Source: Lentilactobacillus kosonis (GTDB lineage Bacteria; Bacillota; Bacilli; Lactobacillales; Lactobacillaceae). From it: a stretch of 64,000 nt of DNA. The translations under genes were made by a program, and so were the position numbers. The notes under the pieces were generated by a model. It searched no databases, was not told the origin of the DNA, and saw only the letters and a program-made list of their open reading frames with translations. Below are positions 45,326 to 54,242 of this stretch, in pieces (the first letter of the stretch is position 1; each line of letters begins with the position of its first letter). The stretch lies in assembly GCF_003864335.1 (NCBI RefSeq), contig NZ_BEXA01000005.1:33073-97072 (forward strand), read 5' to 3'.

Positions 45326-45864
45326 TTATTTTGAAATTCGTCGATAGTTCTCATCAAAATACCTTCCACCCCGGATATCATCAGGCAAACCTTCATATGG
45401 TCCCTCACTGATTACGTCTTCATTATTTTGACCAGCATTCCCCATATAAGTAATCTTAGCGAATTCTGGCACAACTAATTTAGGATAGGTTTCGTACTTT
45501 TCTCTTGATTCTTTCATCAAATCAATATGTTCATTTTGATAAGTAACTGTAATTTCCGGATGTTCTTCAACCCACTTAGGGAAGAAAATTGTACCATTTA
45601 ATTTAAGCTCATTAGGTACAAAATCCAATGCAACATCAGTTCCAGTCGGTTCAGTCCAGGCAACCTTATAAATTCCTGGAACCAGCATTACAATATTCGT
45701 TTCTTGATCAGTTACCCAGCGGCCGGCAACCATTCCACCATGAATTCGATAGTCAACTGTGTGATCATTCTTAGCATACCATTCATATTCCCAACCATTA
45801 TCGTAAGTATAAATAAAATGGGTACCTAAGAAATCATCTAAGGTTTTAAATTCTTTTTTAACAT
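45326..45864 (-). pseudogene. padA: Phenolic acid decarboxylase, frameshift near the N-terminus
   Basis: Decarboxylates p-coumaric, ferulic and caffeic acid to vinyl phenols without a cofactor. The sequence is nearly the same as the L. plantarum and L. brevis enzymes: [37 protein letters not shown] and [13 protein letters not shown]. One A is missing in the run at plus-strand 45854-45859, right after the start codon at 45864; repair gives [14 protein letters not shown] and 179 residues, the normal length. It is divergent from padR, with two PadR boxes between. Its function is almost certain if the frame is intact in the organism. Confidence 0.9.
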
Positions 45865-45886
45865 AGTCATTACTCCTTTTTAAATC

Positions 45887-45916
45887 ATGTATTTAATTAC
45901 ATGTTTTATAGAACAT
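45887..45916. promoter_or_regulatory. Tandem PadR boxes
   Basis: ATGT-N8-ACAT occurs twice, at 45887-45902 and 45901-45916, sharing two bases. This is the dyad known for lactobacillus and pediococcus PadR regulation of padA. Both are located between the divergent padA and padR starts. Confidence 0.85.
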
Positions 45917-45962
45917 GATTATGATATTCTATAACTAGAAATTCGTCAAGGAGGAATTAAAC

Positions 45963-46489
45963 ATGGCTCAAAAAATCGACTTCAGTATATTATTTTAGGG
46001 TTATTAAATGAACGTCCCCAATCAGGTTATGACTTAACTAAGTCCTTTGATGCTGATATTGGCGAGTTTTGGAATGCTAATCATAGTCAGATATATCCAT
46101 TATTAAAACGAATGGAAGACCAAGAACTGATTACGCATAAAACCAGTATTGTAGGGCAGAAGTTAGAGAAAAAAATTTATTTAATTACCCAACTAGGGAC
46201 CAATATATTTAAAGATTGGCTCCATTCCCCTTCCATTCTTGATCAAGCTCATGATGAATTTATTTTAAAGCTATACTTCATCTCTAATCGAGATAATCCT
46301 CAGATTAAAATCATGGTGGCTGAGCAATTACAATTACATCAAGCAAAATTAAATACCTTAAAGCAGCAAAAGATTACTAAATTTCCAGATCAAGAACATA
46401 TCAATCAGGATTATGGTCACTTTCTTGTTCTCAATCATGCAATTAATCGTGAAGAGTCTTACCTTAGCTGGCTCAACGCCATTGAATAA
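45963..46489 (+). pseudogene. padR: PadR phenolic-acid-responsive repressor, N-terminal frameshift
   Basis: Represses padA until phenolic acids are present. The repaired protein (175 residues) reads RLQYIILGLLNERPQSGYDL and IGEFWNANHSQIYPLLKRM, the classic PadR winged helix, and is close to L. plantarum PadR. An A is missing in the run at 45970-45975, six bases after the start. It is transcribed away from padA and followed by a terminator. Both padA and padR thus have the same kind of defect near the N-terminus, which again points to sequencing. Confidence 0.88.
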
Positions 46490-46492
46490 ATA

Positions 46493-46527
46493 AAGCCCCA
46501 ATCTCGAATGAGATTGGGGCTTTATTT
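46493..46527. terminator. Bidirectional terminator between padR and tannase
   Basis: AAAGCCCCAATCTC pairs with GAGATTGGGGCTTT around a four-base loop between two convergent genes. Confidence 0.85.
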
Positions 46528-46533
46528 GATGAA

Positions 46534-48216
46534 TTACTTCATATTTTTATTTAACCATTTAAATAATGCGTTCAAGTCATAATCACCAGCATGACCCGTG
46601 TTCCACTGAACCTTATAATTAACATCAACTCCAGCGCCCTTAAGTTTCTGAGACAGCAAGGTTGGTATTAATAATGATGTATTAGAATCTTTTTCACCAT
46701 AACGGATCCAGAAATGCTTGGCGACTGTTGCTTGGGATGTACCAATATATTCCATTGGGTTCATCATCTTAACAATCGTTGAGTCGGCTTGAGAAGTAGT
46801 CTTCTTCGTACTGTTGGATTGACTGTATGAGGTAAAGTGCTTAGAGGCAACGGTTGAGGTTCCAAATTCGTTATTCTCACCAGCCGATAAATCAAATGAA
46901 TCAAAGGCTGGGGCAGTCTTCGAACGCCCAATTGCCTTAAAGTATTTCTTCAAATTAACGTCTGTAACCTTACCCGACTTAATCGTTAGCCAAGGGTACT
47001 TGGAAGCCTTGATGGTTGTACCATTATCAAGAGCAGTTTGAGCTGACTCCATCACTTTCTTTTTAAGCAATGTGGCAAGTGTCCCAGTACCATCAGAATT
47101 GATAGTTAGCTTATTACCATTGTCATCTTTAAGATTTAGACCATTCAAATAAGTAACAAACTGTTTCTTCAATTCTTTTGAGGCTGCTTGCTGCTTAGTT
47201 GTTAAGCTACTTGCAGTCGTTGGCCCACCAGGCATTCCACTGCTGCTTAATTTAGTGATTCCACCAAATTCCCATTCATAAGCACTATCAGCATGATCAA
47301 GGTTAGTAATTGGAGCAAAGGTAACTGCAGTATAGATGTCATCTGACGTATCTGCTGCTCCAATTGCCTTAAGATATGGTGCATAGTCCTTAGCATTTCC
47401 AGTGGTCCCTAGTAATGTTGAAAGAGCGCCACCAGCACTGGTTCCATCGGCAACAATTCGATTAGTATTACCTGGAAGTCGACTAGCATTGTACTTTAAG
47501 TAACGGACAGCTGCCTTCAAATCAACAATACTTGCTGGTGCCTTACCAACATTCTTACTGTTCTTCTTGTCATCCCGGCCCCGAGCACCGGCAGCTGCAA
47601 CAATATATCCTTCACTTAAAGCCTTTTGAGTTGATTCCGTTGAAGAGGCTCCGCCATTAGCGTTTAAGCCATTGCCCTTACCGCTCTTTTTACCCGTTGG
47701 TTTAGCAGGTAACTTCATAGTTTTACTACCAGATGGTTTCTTCATTCCGCCACCATTACCACTGCTAGTCAGACCACCAGCTGCGCCAGACATATAACCA
47801 CCGACTGTGTTAGTCATAAAGTAAGGAGCGGTATTTTTAGTATACCCGTTCACTTTTTTATTATGGAAATAGCTCTCTGGAATATAAATATTCATTGTTT
47901 GATACTTACTATCAACTGGTTTGCTAACATAAGAAACATTGGTATAACAACGGACCTTAATTTTCTTTTTGTTAACTGTAATGGTCTTAGTTGTATATTT
48001 CTTAGTGTTTAATTTCAAACTCTTAACCGTTCCGGTATAAGCAGTTCCTCCACGATAATATGAAACCGCGTGGGTATACTTCACATTCTTCAAACTACCA
48101 CTAGTTGTACTATTACTTGCTGAATTACTTGATTTGTTCGAGGTTGTCCCGCACGCTGCTAGTCCAAGTAACGCAACCATTCCGAGTGAAAGAAACAACC
48201 ATTTTTTGAATCGCAT
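46534..48216 (-). CDS. Extracellular lipoprotein tannase (tannin acyl hydrolase)
   Basis: 560 residues. A lipobox (LAAC, Cys22) anchors it outside the membrane. The body matches lactobacillus tannases: PYFMTNTVGGYMSG, YIVAAAGARGRDD, the nucleophile elbow DGTSAGGAL with Ser260, PITNLDHADSAYEWEFGG, and then Asp510 (YGEKDSN) and His542 (NTGHAGDYD), completing the triad. A Gly/Ser/Lys-rich insert of about 45 residues (150-195) is not in the L. plantarum cytoplasmic enzyme. It would release gallic acid from tannins or methyl gallate. It is divergent from an rrf2 gene that may control it. Confidence 0.85.
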   Translation of the reverse strand: MRFKKWLFLSLGMVALLGLAACGTTSNKSSNSASNSTTSGSLKNVKYTHAVSYYRGGTAYTGTVKSLKLNTKKYTTKTITVNKKKIKVRCYTNVSYVSKPVDSKYQTMNIYIPESYFHNKKVNGYTKNTAPYFMTNTVGGYMSGAAGGLTSSGNGGGMKKPSGSKTMKLPAKPTGKKSGKGNGLNANGGASSTESTQKALSEGYIVAAAGARGRDDKKNSKNVGKAPASIVDLKAAVRYLKYNASRLPGNTNRIVADGTSAGGALSTLLGTTGNAKDYAPYLKAIGAADTSDDIYTAVTFAPITNLDHADSAYEWEFGGITKLSSSGMPGGPTTASSLTTKQQAASKELKKQFVTYLNGLNLKDDNGNKLTINSDGTGTLATLLKKKVMESAQTALDNGTTIKASKYPWLTIKSGKVTDVNLKKYFKAIGRSKTAPAFDSFDLSAGENNEFGTSTVASKHFTSYSQSNSTKKTTSQADSTIVKMMNPMEYIGTSQATVAKHFWIRYGEKDSNTSLLIPTLLSQKLKGAGVDVNYKVQWNTGHAGDYDLNALFKWLNKNMK

Positions 48217-48447
48217 TATTTTATCATCTCCGTGTTATTTATAATGTTACAGGTTTAATTGCAATAACTATGTGCTTTTCAATATTAAATGTCAACCATT
48301 TTTGAAAACAAAATAATCTAAACTTAGTTTTGAAATTATAATTGACAATCAAATTATCGATTCAATCACTTATTCATAGCAAAATGTTGCGAAATTTCAC
48401 AATGGGTGTAAGATTAAATAATTAAAAATGAAATGAGTGTCCGAATC

Positions 48448-48888
48448 ATGAAATATTCGCATAAATTAAGTGACGCTGTCCACATCCTTTCCTATATTGA
48501 GATTTATAAAGATGGCGATCTGTCAAGCAAGGCCATCGCCGATAGCGTTGAATCAAATCCTAGTTTGATTCGTAAACTAATGTCGCAGCTGTCACATGCT
48601 GGATTACTGATTTCCTCACCTGGAAAAGTTGAACCTAAGTTGGGCCGTCCGGCTGATAAAATCACCTTGCTAGATATTTATCATGCGTTAGATGATGATT
48701 CCCAATTACTTCATGTTGATCCTAAAACCAATCCTGCATGTATCGTTGGTAGCAACATTCAAGACACTTTGAATGTCGCGTATGACAAAATACAACAGGC
48801 GGCTGAAGATAGCATGCGCGAGGTTACCTTACAATCATTAATTGACGATATCTTAGTTCGAGAAAATGATAAGCATCTTCCAAATTAA
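48448..48888 (+). CDS. Rrf2-family regulator next to tannase
   Basis: 146 residues, a paralog of the regulator at 25121-25549 with the shared stretches HVDPKTNP and CIVGSNIQDTLN and again a single Cys in that region. The ATG at 48448 has GAGTG at the right distance. It diverges from the tannase gene over 231 bases of AT-rich DNA and is the best candidate for its regulator; the evidence for that is only the layout. Confidence 0.8.
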   Translation: MKYSHKLSDAVHILSYIEIYKDGDLSSKAIADSVESNPSLIRKLMSQLSHAGLLISSPGKVEPKLGRPADKITLLDIYHALDDDSQLLHVDPKTNPACIVGSNIQDTLNVAYDKIQQAAEDSMREVTLQSLIDDILVRENDKHLPN

Positions 48889-48917
48889 ATCAATGTTCAC
48901 TAACTAACCCAGGTTAG

Positions 48918-48970
48918 GACAATAAAAAGCCAGCCGCTTCCATGATAGAAGGTGCTGGTTTTTATTTTTA
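48918..48970 (+). terminator. Terminator of rrf2
   Basis: AAAgCCAGC and GCTGGtTTTT enclose an inner CTTC/GAAG stem and run into T residues. Confidence 0.7.
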
Positions 48971-48987
48971 ACCAATCCCGTTCCTAC

Positions 48988-49126
48988 TTACCTAATGAAC
49001 TTACGATATAATTTAATTCCAATATACACAGCCAAACTTAAAATAAGTATAAGTGCAGCAAAACTAAATTAAAACAAAAATAGAATCCCCCCAGTAAAAC
49101 TGAGTCAATAAATTCACGATTAACAT
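48988..49126 (-). pseudogene. Possible small single-helix membrane peptide, frameshifted
   Basis: On the minus strand an ATG at 49126 follows a very strong AAGGGGGG site. The first frame encodes 20 residues and then stops; removing one T from the ATTTAG near the break gives a 45-residue peptide with a helix (ISFAALILILSLAVYIGI) and a basic end (KLYRKFIR). The shape recalls small membrane peptides, including type I toxins, but no antitoxin RNA is evident. Apart from this and two terminators the region 48889-49240 shows nothing. Confidence 0.35.
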
Positions 49127-49192
49127 CGTATCCCCCCTTAATTAAGCTGATCCCTTTACCTAAATTATAGTCATCGGCTGCAATAACTACAA

Positions 49193-49233
49193 AAAAAGCT
49201 TCCTAATCGTGATGACTAGGAGGCTTTTTGTTA
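49193..49233 (-). terminator. Terminator of the OhrR-like redox operon
   Basis: On the minus strand AAAAAGCCTCCTAGTCAT pairs imperfectly with GATTAGGAAGCTTTTTTT, eight bases after the stop. Confidence 0.75.
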
Positions 49234-49240
49234 ATCAATC

Positions 49241-49873
49241 TTATACTTCACTGATTGCAATTGAATCATTCTCATATTGCTCATCATTTAAAATCAGTTT
49301 ACTGATAAAATCAGCAACTGTTATTCTAGAAATTGGCAATGCGCTAGGGCGAATTCGATCGTTTCGGCCATCAACTACAACGTTACCAACTGATTGGTCG
49401 TTGGTTAAGGCGTTTGGGCGAATGATAGTCGTGATAATTTCTGGTGCTTGATCAAGGATGTCTGCGCCAACTCGTTCGTCACCAAAATAAGTACTAGGGT
49501 CTTGATAATCACCATATACTTCCGTAGCTTTTGCCAAACCTTCATCAGTTGATTCCTCACCATAGATTCCAGCAGTCGCAACCCAAATCAGGCGTTTGAC
49601 CCCTGCATTAATCATGGCTTGGCGAACAACTTTAGCCATCTCGGCCATCCGGTTAGGTCCAAGATTTGAATAGACAATGTCTTGGCCTTTCATAGCTTCA
49701 GTAAGTTGGTCTACGTCCAAGGCATCTCCTTGAACAATCTTTGCTGGTTGCTTATCGCCAACCAATTTTTTAGGACTCCGAACAAATAAAGTTAAGTTTG
49801 CTTGTTCCTTAATATTATCTGTAACCATTTGGGCAATATTACCACTGGCCCCTAATATCAATACATTATTCAT
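49241..49873 (-). CDS. NAD(P)H-binding SDR (NmrA-like)
   Basis: 210 residues with the loop LILGASGNIAQMV at the start, followed by IVYSNLGPN and LIWVATAGIYGEE. It belongs to the atypical SDR group of NAD(P)H-binding reductases. Intact. It is the last gene of the operon behind a quinone-reductase-like gene; a paralog is at 58715-59350. The ATG follows TAGGAGAG. Confidence 0.8.
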   Translation of the reverse strand: MNNVLILGASGNIAQMVTDNIKEQANLTLFVRSPKKLVGDKQPAKIVQGDALDVDQLTEAMKGQDIVYSNLGPNRMAEMAKVVRQAMINAGVKRLIWVATAGIYGEESTDEGLAKATEVYGDYQDPSTYFGDERVGADILDQAPEIITTIIRPNALTNDQSVGNVVVDGRNDRIRPSALPISRITVADFISKLILNDEQYENDSIAISEV

Positions 49874-49890
49874 AATAATCGTCTCTCCTA

Positions 49891-50829
49891 TTAAAAGTTA
49901 ATTATAATTTTACCATTCACATGGCCGGTTTCACTTAATTGATGGGCTTCAATCAAGGATGTTTTTGAGAAGGGCAATTCCTTAGCAATGACTGATTTCA
50001 ATTTACCTGCCGTCATCATTTCACCAATCTCTGCCAGCTGACTACCATTAGTTCGTAGCCAAATTGCCTGATAATCTTTATGTGTTTCTTTAGCAATCTT
50101 AGCAGCTTGAGGATCCTTAGGTGATATTGAAATTTGCTTACCGCGCGGCTTAAGATAGCTGAATGCCGCTAGCTGAGTTTGACCGCCAATTGTATCAATT
50201 ATCAAATCCATATCAGTAATCTGACTCATTGCCTCATTATCATGATAATCCACAACCACATCAGCACCCAAATTTTGTAACGCTTTTTTATTAGTTTGGC
50301 TCGCGGTTGTCCAAACCTCGGCCCCAGCATTTTTAGCCATTTGGATTGCAAAGGTCCCAACACCACCGGCCCCTGCTTGAATCAATACTTTCTGACCTGC
50401 TTGTAATTTACCATAATCAAATAATGCCTGCCAAGCAGTAAGCCCGGCTAGTGGTACCGCAGCTGCTTCCGCAAAAGATACATTTTGAGGCTTAGGAGCT
50501 AATAAATGATCATCAACTGCCACAAATTCAGCGTAAGTGCCGTTAGGAGTGGTGTCTGGTCTAGCAAAAACCTTATCGCCAACCCGCCAACCAGTAACCG
50601 CAGAACCAACTTCGGTAATTACCCCAGCAATATCCCAGCCAACAATAATTGGGAACTGCCAATCATACATTTGTTTCAAATAACCTTGTCTTAATTTCCA
50701 ATCAATTGGATTAATTGATGTGGCTTTCGATTTAACCAAAACCTGGTGGTCACCAATAGATGGTTCTGCAACCTCGATTAATTCTAAATTATCGGCTGAA
50801 CCATACTCATTAAATGCTACTGCTTTCAC
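49891..50829 (-). CDS. Quinone oxidoreductase-like NADP-dependent dehydrogenase (MDR family)
   Basis: 312 residues. The N-terminal GroES-like domain starts with AVAFNEYGSADNLELIEV, and the nucleotide-binding part has LIQAGAGGVGTFAIQMAKNAGA. Zinc ligands typical of alcohol dehydrogenases are missing, so it fits the zeta-crystallin/quinone reductase branch. The GTG start follows AAGGTG, 16 bases behind the flavoprotein gene. Intact; part of the OhrR-linked operon. Confidence 0.85.
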   Translation of the reverse strand: MKAVAFNEYGSADNLELIEVAEPSIGDHQVLVKSKATSINPIDWKLRQGYLKQMYDWQFPIIVGWDIAGVITEVGSAVTGWRVGDKVFARPDTTPNGTYAEFVAVDDHLLAPKPQNVSFAEAAAVPLAGLTAWQALFDYGKLQAGQKVLIQAGAGGVGTFAIQMAKNAGAEVWTTASQTNKKALQNLGADVVVDYHDNEAMSQITDMDLIIDTIGGQTQLAAFSYLKPRGKQISISPKDPQAAKIAKETHKDYQAIWLRTNGSQLAEIGEMMTAGKLKSVIAKELPFSKTSLIEAHQLSETGHVNGKIIINF

Positions 50830-50845
50830 TAATTATCACCTTTTC

Positions 50846-52188
50846 TTATAACGTCAACATCTTATTTATTAATAGTGTAATCACGCCAACTGAAGTACTT
50901 GGGAATGCAAAAATTACCTTATTTAATTCAGCTGGACCCATATGCTGCTCAATAACTAATGTTAGTAAATTAATAATCTCGGCCGCTTCATTACCGTAAA
51001 CCTCAGCTCCAACTAGCGTTCGTGTTTTTCGGTTAATCACCACGGTTATTTCGGCATCAATTTCATTCTTTGATTGGAAGAGCATCTGCTTACCATAATC
51101 GATTTTTTCAACTGCAAGTTGATTGTTACCGACTGCGGCCGCAGAACTCACCCCAACTTGAGCAATTCGAGGAAGTGTGAAAACCACGCCTGGGACAACT
51201 GAGTAGTTAATTGGTGAATCATCACCTAAAATCTGAGTAGCAATATAGTTAGATTCAAACGTTGCCGTTGGGGTTAATTTACCAACCATTTTATCCAAAA
51301 CGTCCCCACTAGCAAAAACATTATCAACACTAGTCTTAAGATGATCATCAACGACAATTCCTTTAGATGAGAATTCAATACCCACTTCAGATAAACCAAG
51401 GCCGTCAACGTTTGGCATTCTCCCAGTAGCATCCAGAACATAATTCGCAACTAGGCTGTCATTCTGATTAGTTTTAACCGTTAAATTCCTATCATTACTT
51501 TCAACTGCAGTAACTGAAGTTGAAAATTTAAAATTAACACCAGCCTTTTCAAGCTTCGTAACAACTTTTGCGACGTATTCCTGATTAAAGTTCGCTAGCG
51601 CCTTATCGGCATATTCAACAATGGTGACTTCACTGCCGAGCTCAACTGCCATTGATGCGAATTCCAATGAAATAATGCCGGCGCCAATAAAGATAATGTG
51701 TTTAGGCATTTCTGTAAGCGATAAGAAATCACGACTATCGTTCAGATGTTCATTACCAGGAATATTTAATCTACGAGAATGTTCACCAGTGGCAATAACG
51801 ATATTCTCGGCAGTATATTTATTTGAATCAACCGCCACAGTATTTTATCAGTCAACTGTCCATGGCCCTTAATAATTGTAATACCTACCGCTTTAAAGAC
51901 TTGTTCTAGCTGAACTGGTAATGGATTAATAATTTTATTTTTGTAATCCATCAGTGCTGACCAGTTAATATCAACATCGCCATTAATAATTCCAGGATAT
52001 TGCCGTAACTGATTTTTTAATTCGAATGGTCCATCTAGTAAAATTTTCGGATCACAACCATAACTGGTACAAGTCCCAGCAATAGTATCCTCTTCAATGA
52101 TTGCCACTCGCTTTCCAGCCTGACTAAGCATAACTGCAGCATGCCAACTAGCATGTCCACTACCAATAAAAATTACATCAAAATCCAT
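50846..52188 (-). pseudogene. FAD/NAD(P) disulfide oxidoreductase, one frameshift
   Basis: About 447 residues after repair. The FAD loop IGSGHASWHAAVMLSQAG opens the protein, the redox pair is in GTCTSYGCDPK (CxxxxC as in glutathione and mercuric reductases), the NAD loop is in FIGAGIISLEFASMAVELG, and ATGRMPNVDGLGL and VFASGDVLD follow. One A is missing at plus-strand 51843-51846; repair gives TDKNTVAVDSNKY. The usual C-terminal His-Glu pair region is changed, so the substrate may differ. It lies 63 bases after the OhrR-like gene, with an operator between. Confidence 0.8.
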
Positions 52189-52207
52189 AAATACCCCTCC
52201 ATTTTAA

Positions 52208-52219
52208 GTCGCGCACGAC
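52208..52219 (-). promoter_or_regulatory. Operator upstream of the flavoprotein gene
   Basis: GTCGCGCACGAC: same form as ATCGTGTACGAT in front of the OhrR-like gene (consensus RTCGYGYACGAY). Confidence 0.55.
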
Positions 52220-52250
52220 TAATTACTGATAAAAATAACGGTCGATCATT

Positions 52251-52691
52251 CTACTTTATCGAATCCGTTAACTCATTTATTAAATCATTATTAATTCGCA
52301 GCGCTTCATGATATTTTTCCACATCAAGTTCGCCATTATCAATCCATTTTGTAACTGCCGCAAAAACATTGTCCTGCTTGGCAGCTCCTTCTTGGGTCAA
52401 ACTAACAATGAGTTGCCGCTTATCTGCCACATCTCGATGTCGAATAACCCAACCGGCTGTTTCCAATCGCTTCAACAGTGGCGTTAACGTGTTACTCTCT
52501 AAATCTAATTGTTTACCCAGTTGATTTAGCGTCTGATTATCTTGTTCCCAAAGTGCCAGTAAGACAATGTATTGAGGATAAGTTAAATCAAACTCTTTAA
52601 GGGCTAACTGGTAAAATTTATTAAACAGCCGATTAGCGATATATACTGAAAAACAAAGCTGATTTGCCAAATTCATTTCTTTAGGAATCAA
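52251..52691 (-). CDS. OhrR-like MarR regulator
   Basis: 146 residues from the TTG at 52691, chosen because GGAGAAG lies at the right distance. NLANQLCFSVYIANRLF carries the conserved N-terminal Cys by which OhrR proteins sense organic hydroperoxides, followed by LTYPQYIVLLALWE and LESNTLTPLLKRLE, both highly typical. OhrR usually controls an ohr gene, which is absent here; instead it is followed by a disulfide oxidoreductase, a quinone reductase-like protein and an SDR. An operator precedes the gene. Confidence 0.8.
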   Translation of the reverse strand: MIPKEMNLANQLCFSVYIANRLFNKFYQLALKEFDLTYPQYIVLLALWEQDNQTLNQLGKQLDLESNTLTPLLKRLETAGWVIRHRDVADKRQLIVSLTQEGAAKQDNVFAAVTKWIDNGELDVEKYHEALRINNDLINELTDSIK

Positions 52692-52708
52692 ATAATCTTC
52701 TCCAATCA

Positions 52709-52720
52709 ATCGTGTACGAT
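52709..52720 (-). promoter_or_regulatory. Operator upstream of the OhrR-like gene
   Basis: ATCGTGTACGAT, five-base arms around GT, repeated in modified form at 52208-52219 before the next gene. Confidence 0.55.
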
Positions 52721-52788
52721 TTAATTGCTAGTATACACTGAATATCAATCAATACAACTTAAATTAAGAAATATTTTTAAGTAGTCCA

Positions 52789-53241
52789 CTAATTATGATC
52801 GTTTAAGTTTTTCAAAGTTCGTTTTAAGAAATACTTATAGCGGTCAATCTCATCACTGGTCATCCCCCAAACCAACCTTTGTTCCATCACATCCAGCTGC
52901 GCTTTAAAGTAATCATCATGATTTGTCATCTGACTTCTAAACTCCGGATTAAAAATAATCCGATTAGAGCGTTTATCGTTAGGCATTGGAACCATATCAA
53001 TGAATTTATGTTGGCGCAGTCGCTGAACGATGCCACTCACAGTGGATTTACTTAGATTAAATGCGTCTTGCAACTTTTTCTGAGTAATTATCTCGTCGTC
53101 ATGCTTATCCATATACTGTAACACTGACATTTGTGTACTAGTAACTTGTGGCAGCACATTATTGGCTAGCACCTGTTTAGTGAATTGTTTATCATACATA
53201 ATACTAATGGATTTAATCATTTCTGCAATTGTGGCATCCAT
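52789..53241 (-). CDS. MarR-family regulator, divergent from a flavin reductase
   Basis: 150 residues with the winged helix ITQKKLQDAFNLSKSTVSGIVQRLRQHKFIDMVPMPNDKRSNRI. It diverges from the ferredoxin-reductase-like gene at 53428, with a perfect palindrome between, and most likely represses it. The ribosome site is weak. Confidence 0.8.
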   Translation of the reverse strand: MDATIAEMIKSISIMYDKQFTKQVLANNVLPQVTSTQMSVLQYMDKHDDEIITQKKLQDAFNLSKSTVSGIVQRLRQHKFIDMVPMPNDKRSNRIIFNPEFRSQMTNHDDYFKAQLDVMEQRLVWGMTSDEIDRYKYFLKRTLKNLNDHN

Positions 53242-53367
53242 CTACAAATTCTTCTTTCTAATAAAAGTTTAGTTATTAATAATAGTGTACTTTATCTGGG
53301 AATTTTCAGATACCCAAATGTCATTTTGTTTGCTCTTTTTAAAATAAAGAACTATACTAGCAAAGTA

Positions 53368-53381
53368 GTTCGCTAGCGAAC
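53368..53381. promoter_or_regulatory. MarR operator in front of the flavin reductase gene
   Basis: GTTCGCTAGCGAAC is a perfect 14-bp palindrome. It follows a TATACT -10 (with TTGCTC 17 bases ahead), so a bound repressor would block the start of transcription. Confidence 0.7.
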
Positions 53382-53427
53382 AAAACGTTTTTTATAAATA
53401 AAATAGCTATTCTAAGGAGGAATCATC

Positions 53428-54135
53428 ATGGTTCTTAATGCGCTTAAATCATTTTTCAGTCCTATTCCACTAACGGTTAAGGAGATCCAACATCCTGTGG
53501 GAGATTATTATGTTATTAAGTTGACTTTCGCCTCAGATAAAAAATTCACTTGGCGGCCTGGAACGGCCGGAATGTTCACCCTTCCACACCAAAAACATAC
53601 TGGTAGCGGCTTTCGATTCTTTTCAATTGCCGCAGTTCCCAGCGAACATACGATTATTATCGGCACCAGAACGGGTAAAGAACCCAGTGCCTATAAATCA
53701 GTTTTAATTAATCTCAAACCTGGTGATCGAGTTAACCTCCGCGGACCAATTGGCACATTTGGTATTAAAAATCCAGATGTTCCAGCTGTCATGATTGCTA
53801 GTGGTGTTGGCATTACTCCTTTTAGGGCAATGGCTTTATCATTACCAGGTCATGCCACACGCGCTAGTGAATTAATCCACTCATCTCATGGCTTCCATTT
53901 ATTCACTGCCGATTTCGCTAATGTTGCTAATCAAGATGAGAATTTTAGTTACTTACCTGTCGAATCAGGTAAAGAGGCTCAAGCAAAAATATTAACTAGC
54001 ATTGATAAATTTGGTAACGACGCGTATTACTACCTGTCAGGATCATCTAAGATTGTTAAAGCAAATAAACAATTCTTAAAACAGAATGGTATTTCAAGTA
54101 ACCGAATTATTACTGATATTCAAATTGGTTATTAA
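53428..54135 (+). CDS. Ferredoxin-NADP reductase-like flavoprotein
   Basis: 235 residues of the FNR fold without fused partner domains. The FAD-binding RFFSIAAVPSE (RxxS type) and the NAD(P) loop VMIASGVGITPFRAMA are clear; the C-terminal YYYLSGSSKIVKANKQFL follows. It could pass electrons from NAD(P)H to a separate acceptor, or act as a flavin or quinone reductase. The start follows AAGGAGGAA. A single gene, under MarR control by inference. Confidence 0.82.
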   Translation: MVLNALKSFFSPIPLTVKEIQHPVGDYYVIKLTFASDKKFTWRPGTAGMFTLPHQKHTGSGFRFFSIAAVPSEHTIIIGTRTGKEPSAYKSVLINLKPGDRVNLRGPIGTFGIKNPDVPAVMIASGVGITPFRAMALSLPGHATRASELIHSSHGFHLFTADFANVANQDENFSYLPVESGKEAQAKILTSIDKFGNDAYYYLSGSSKIVKANKQFLKQNGISSNRIITDIQIGY

Positions 54136-54159
54136 TAACAAATAACATTTTCGGTTCTA

Positions 54160-54198
54160 TAAAAAGAGATGAAGGTCTTTCGACCTTCATCTCTTTTC
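54160..54198. terminator. Bidirectional terminator between the flavin reductase and xpkA
   Basis: AAAAGAGATGAAGGT pairs with ACCTTCATCTCTTTT around a six-base loop between convergent genes. Confidence 0.85.
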
Positions 54199-54242
54199 AA
54201 TTCATCAATCTAATTTGATTAATACCAAATCATCATTATAAA

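Noticed and set aside
48988..49126. Calling the small membrane peptide a type I toxin
   Set aside because: There is no recognised toxin family match and no visible antitoxin RNA promoter; only the general shape fits.
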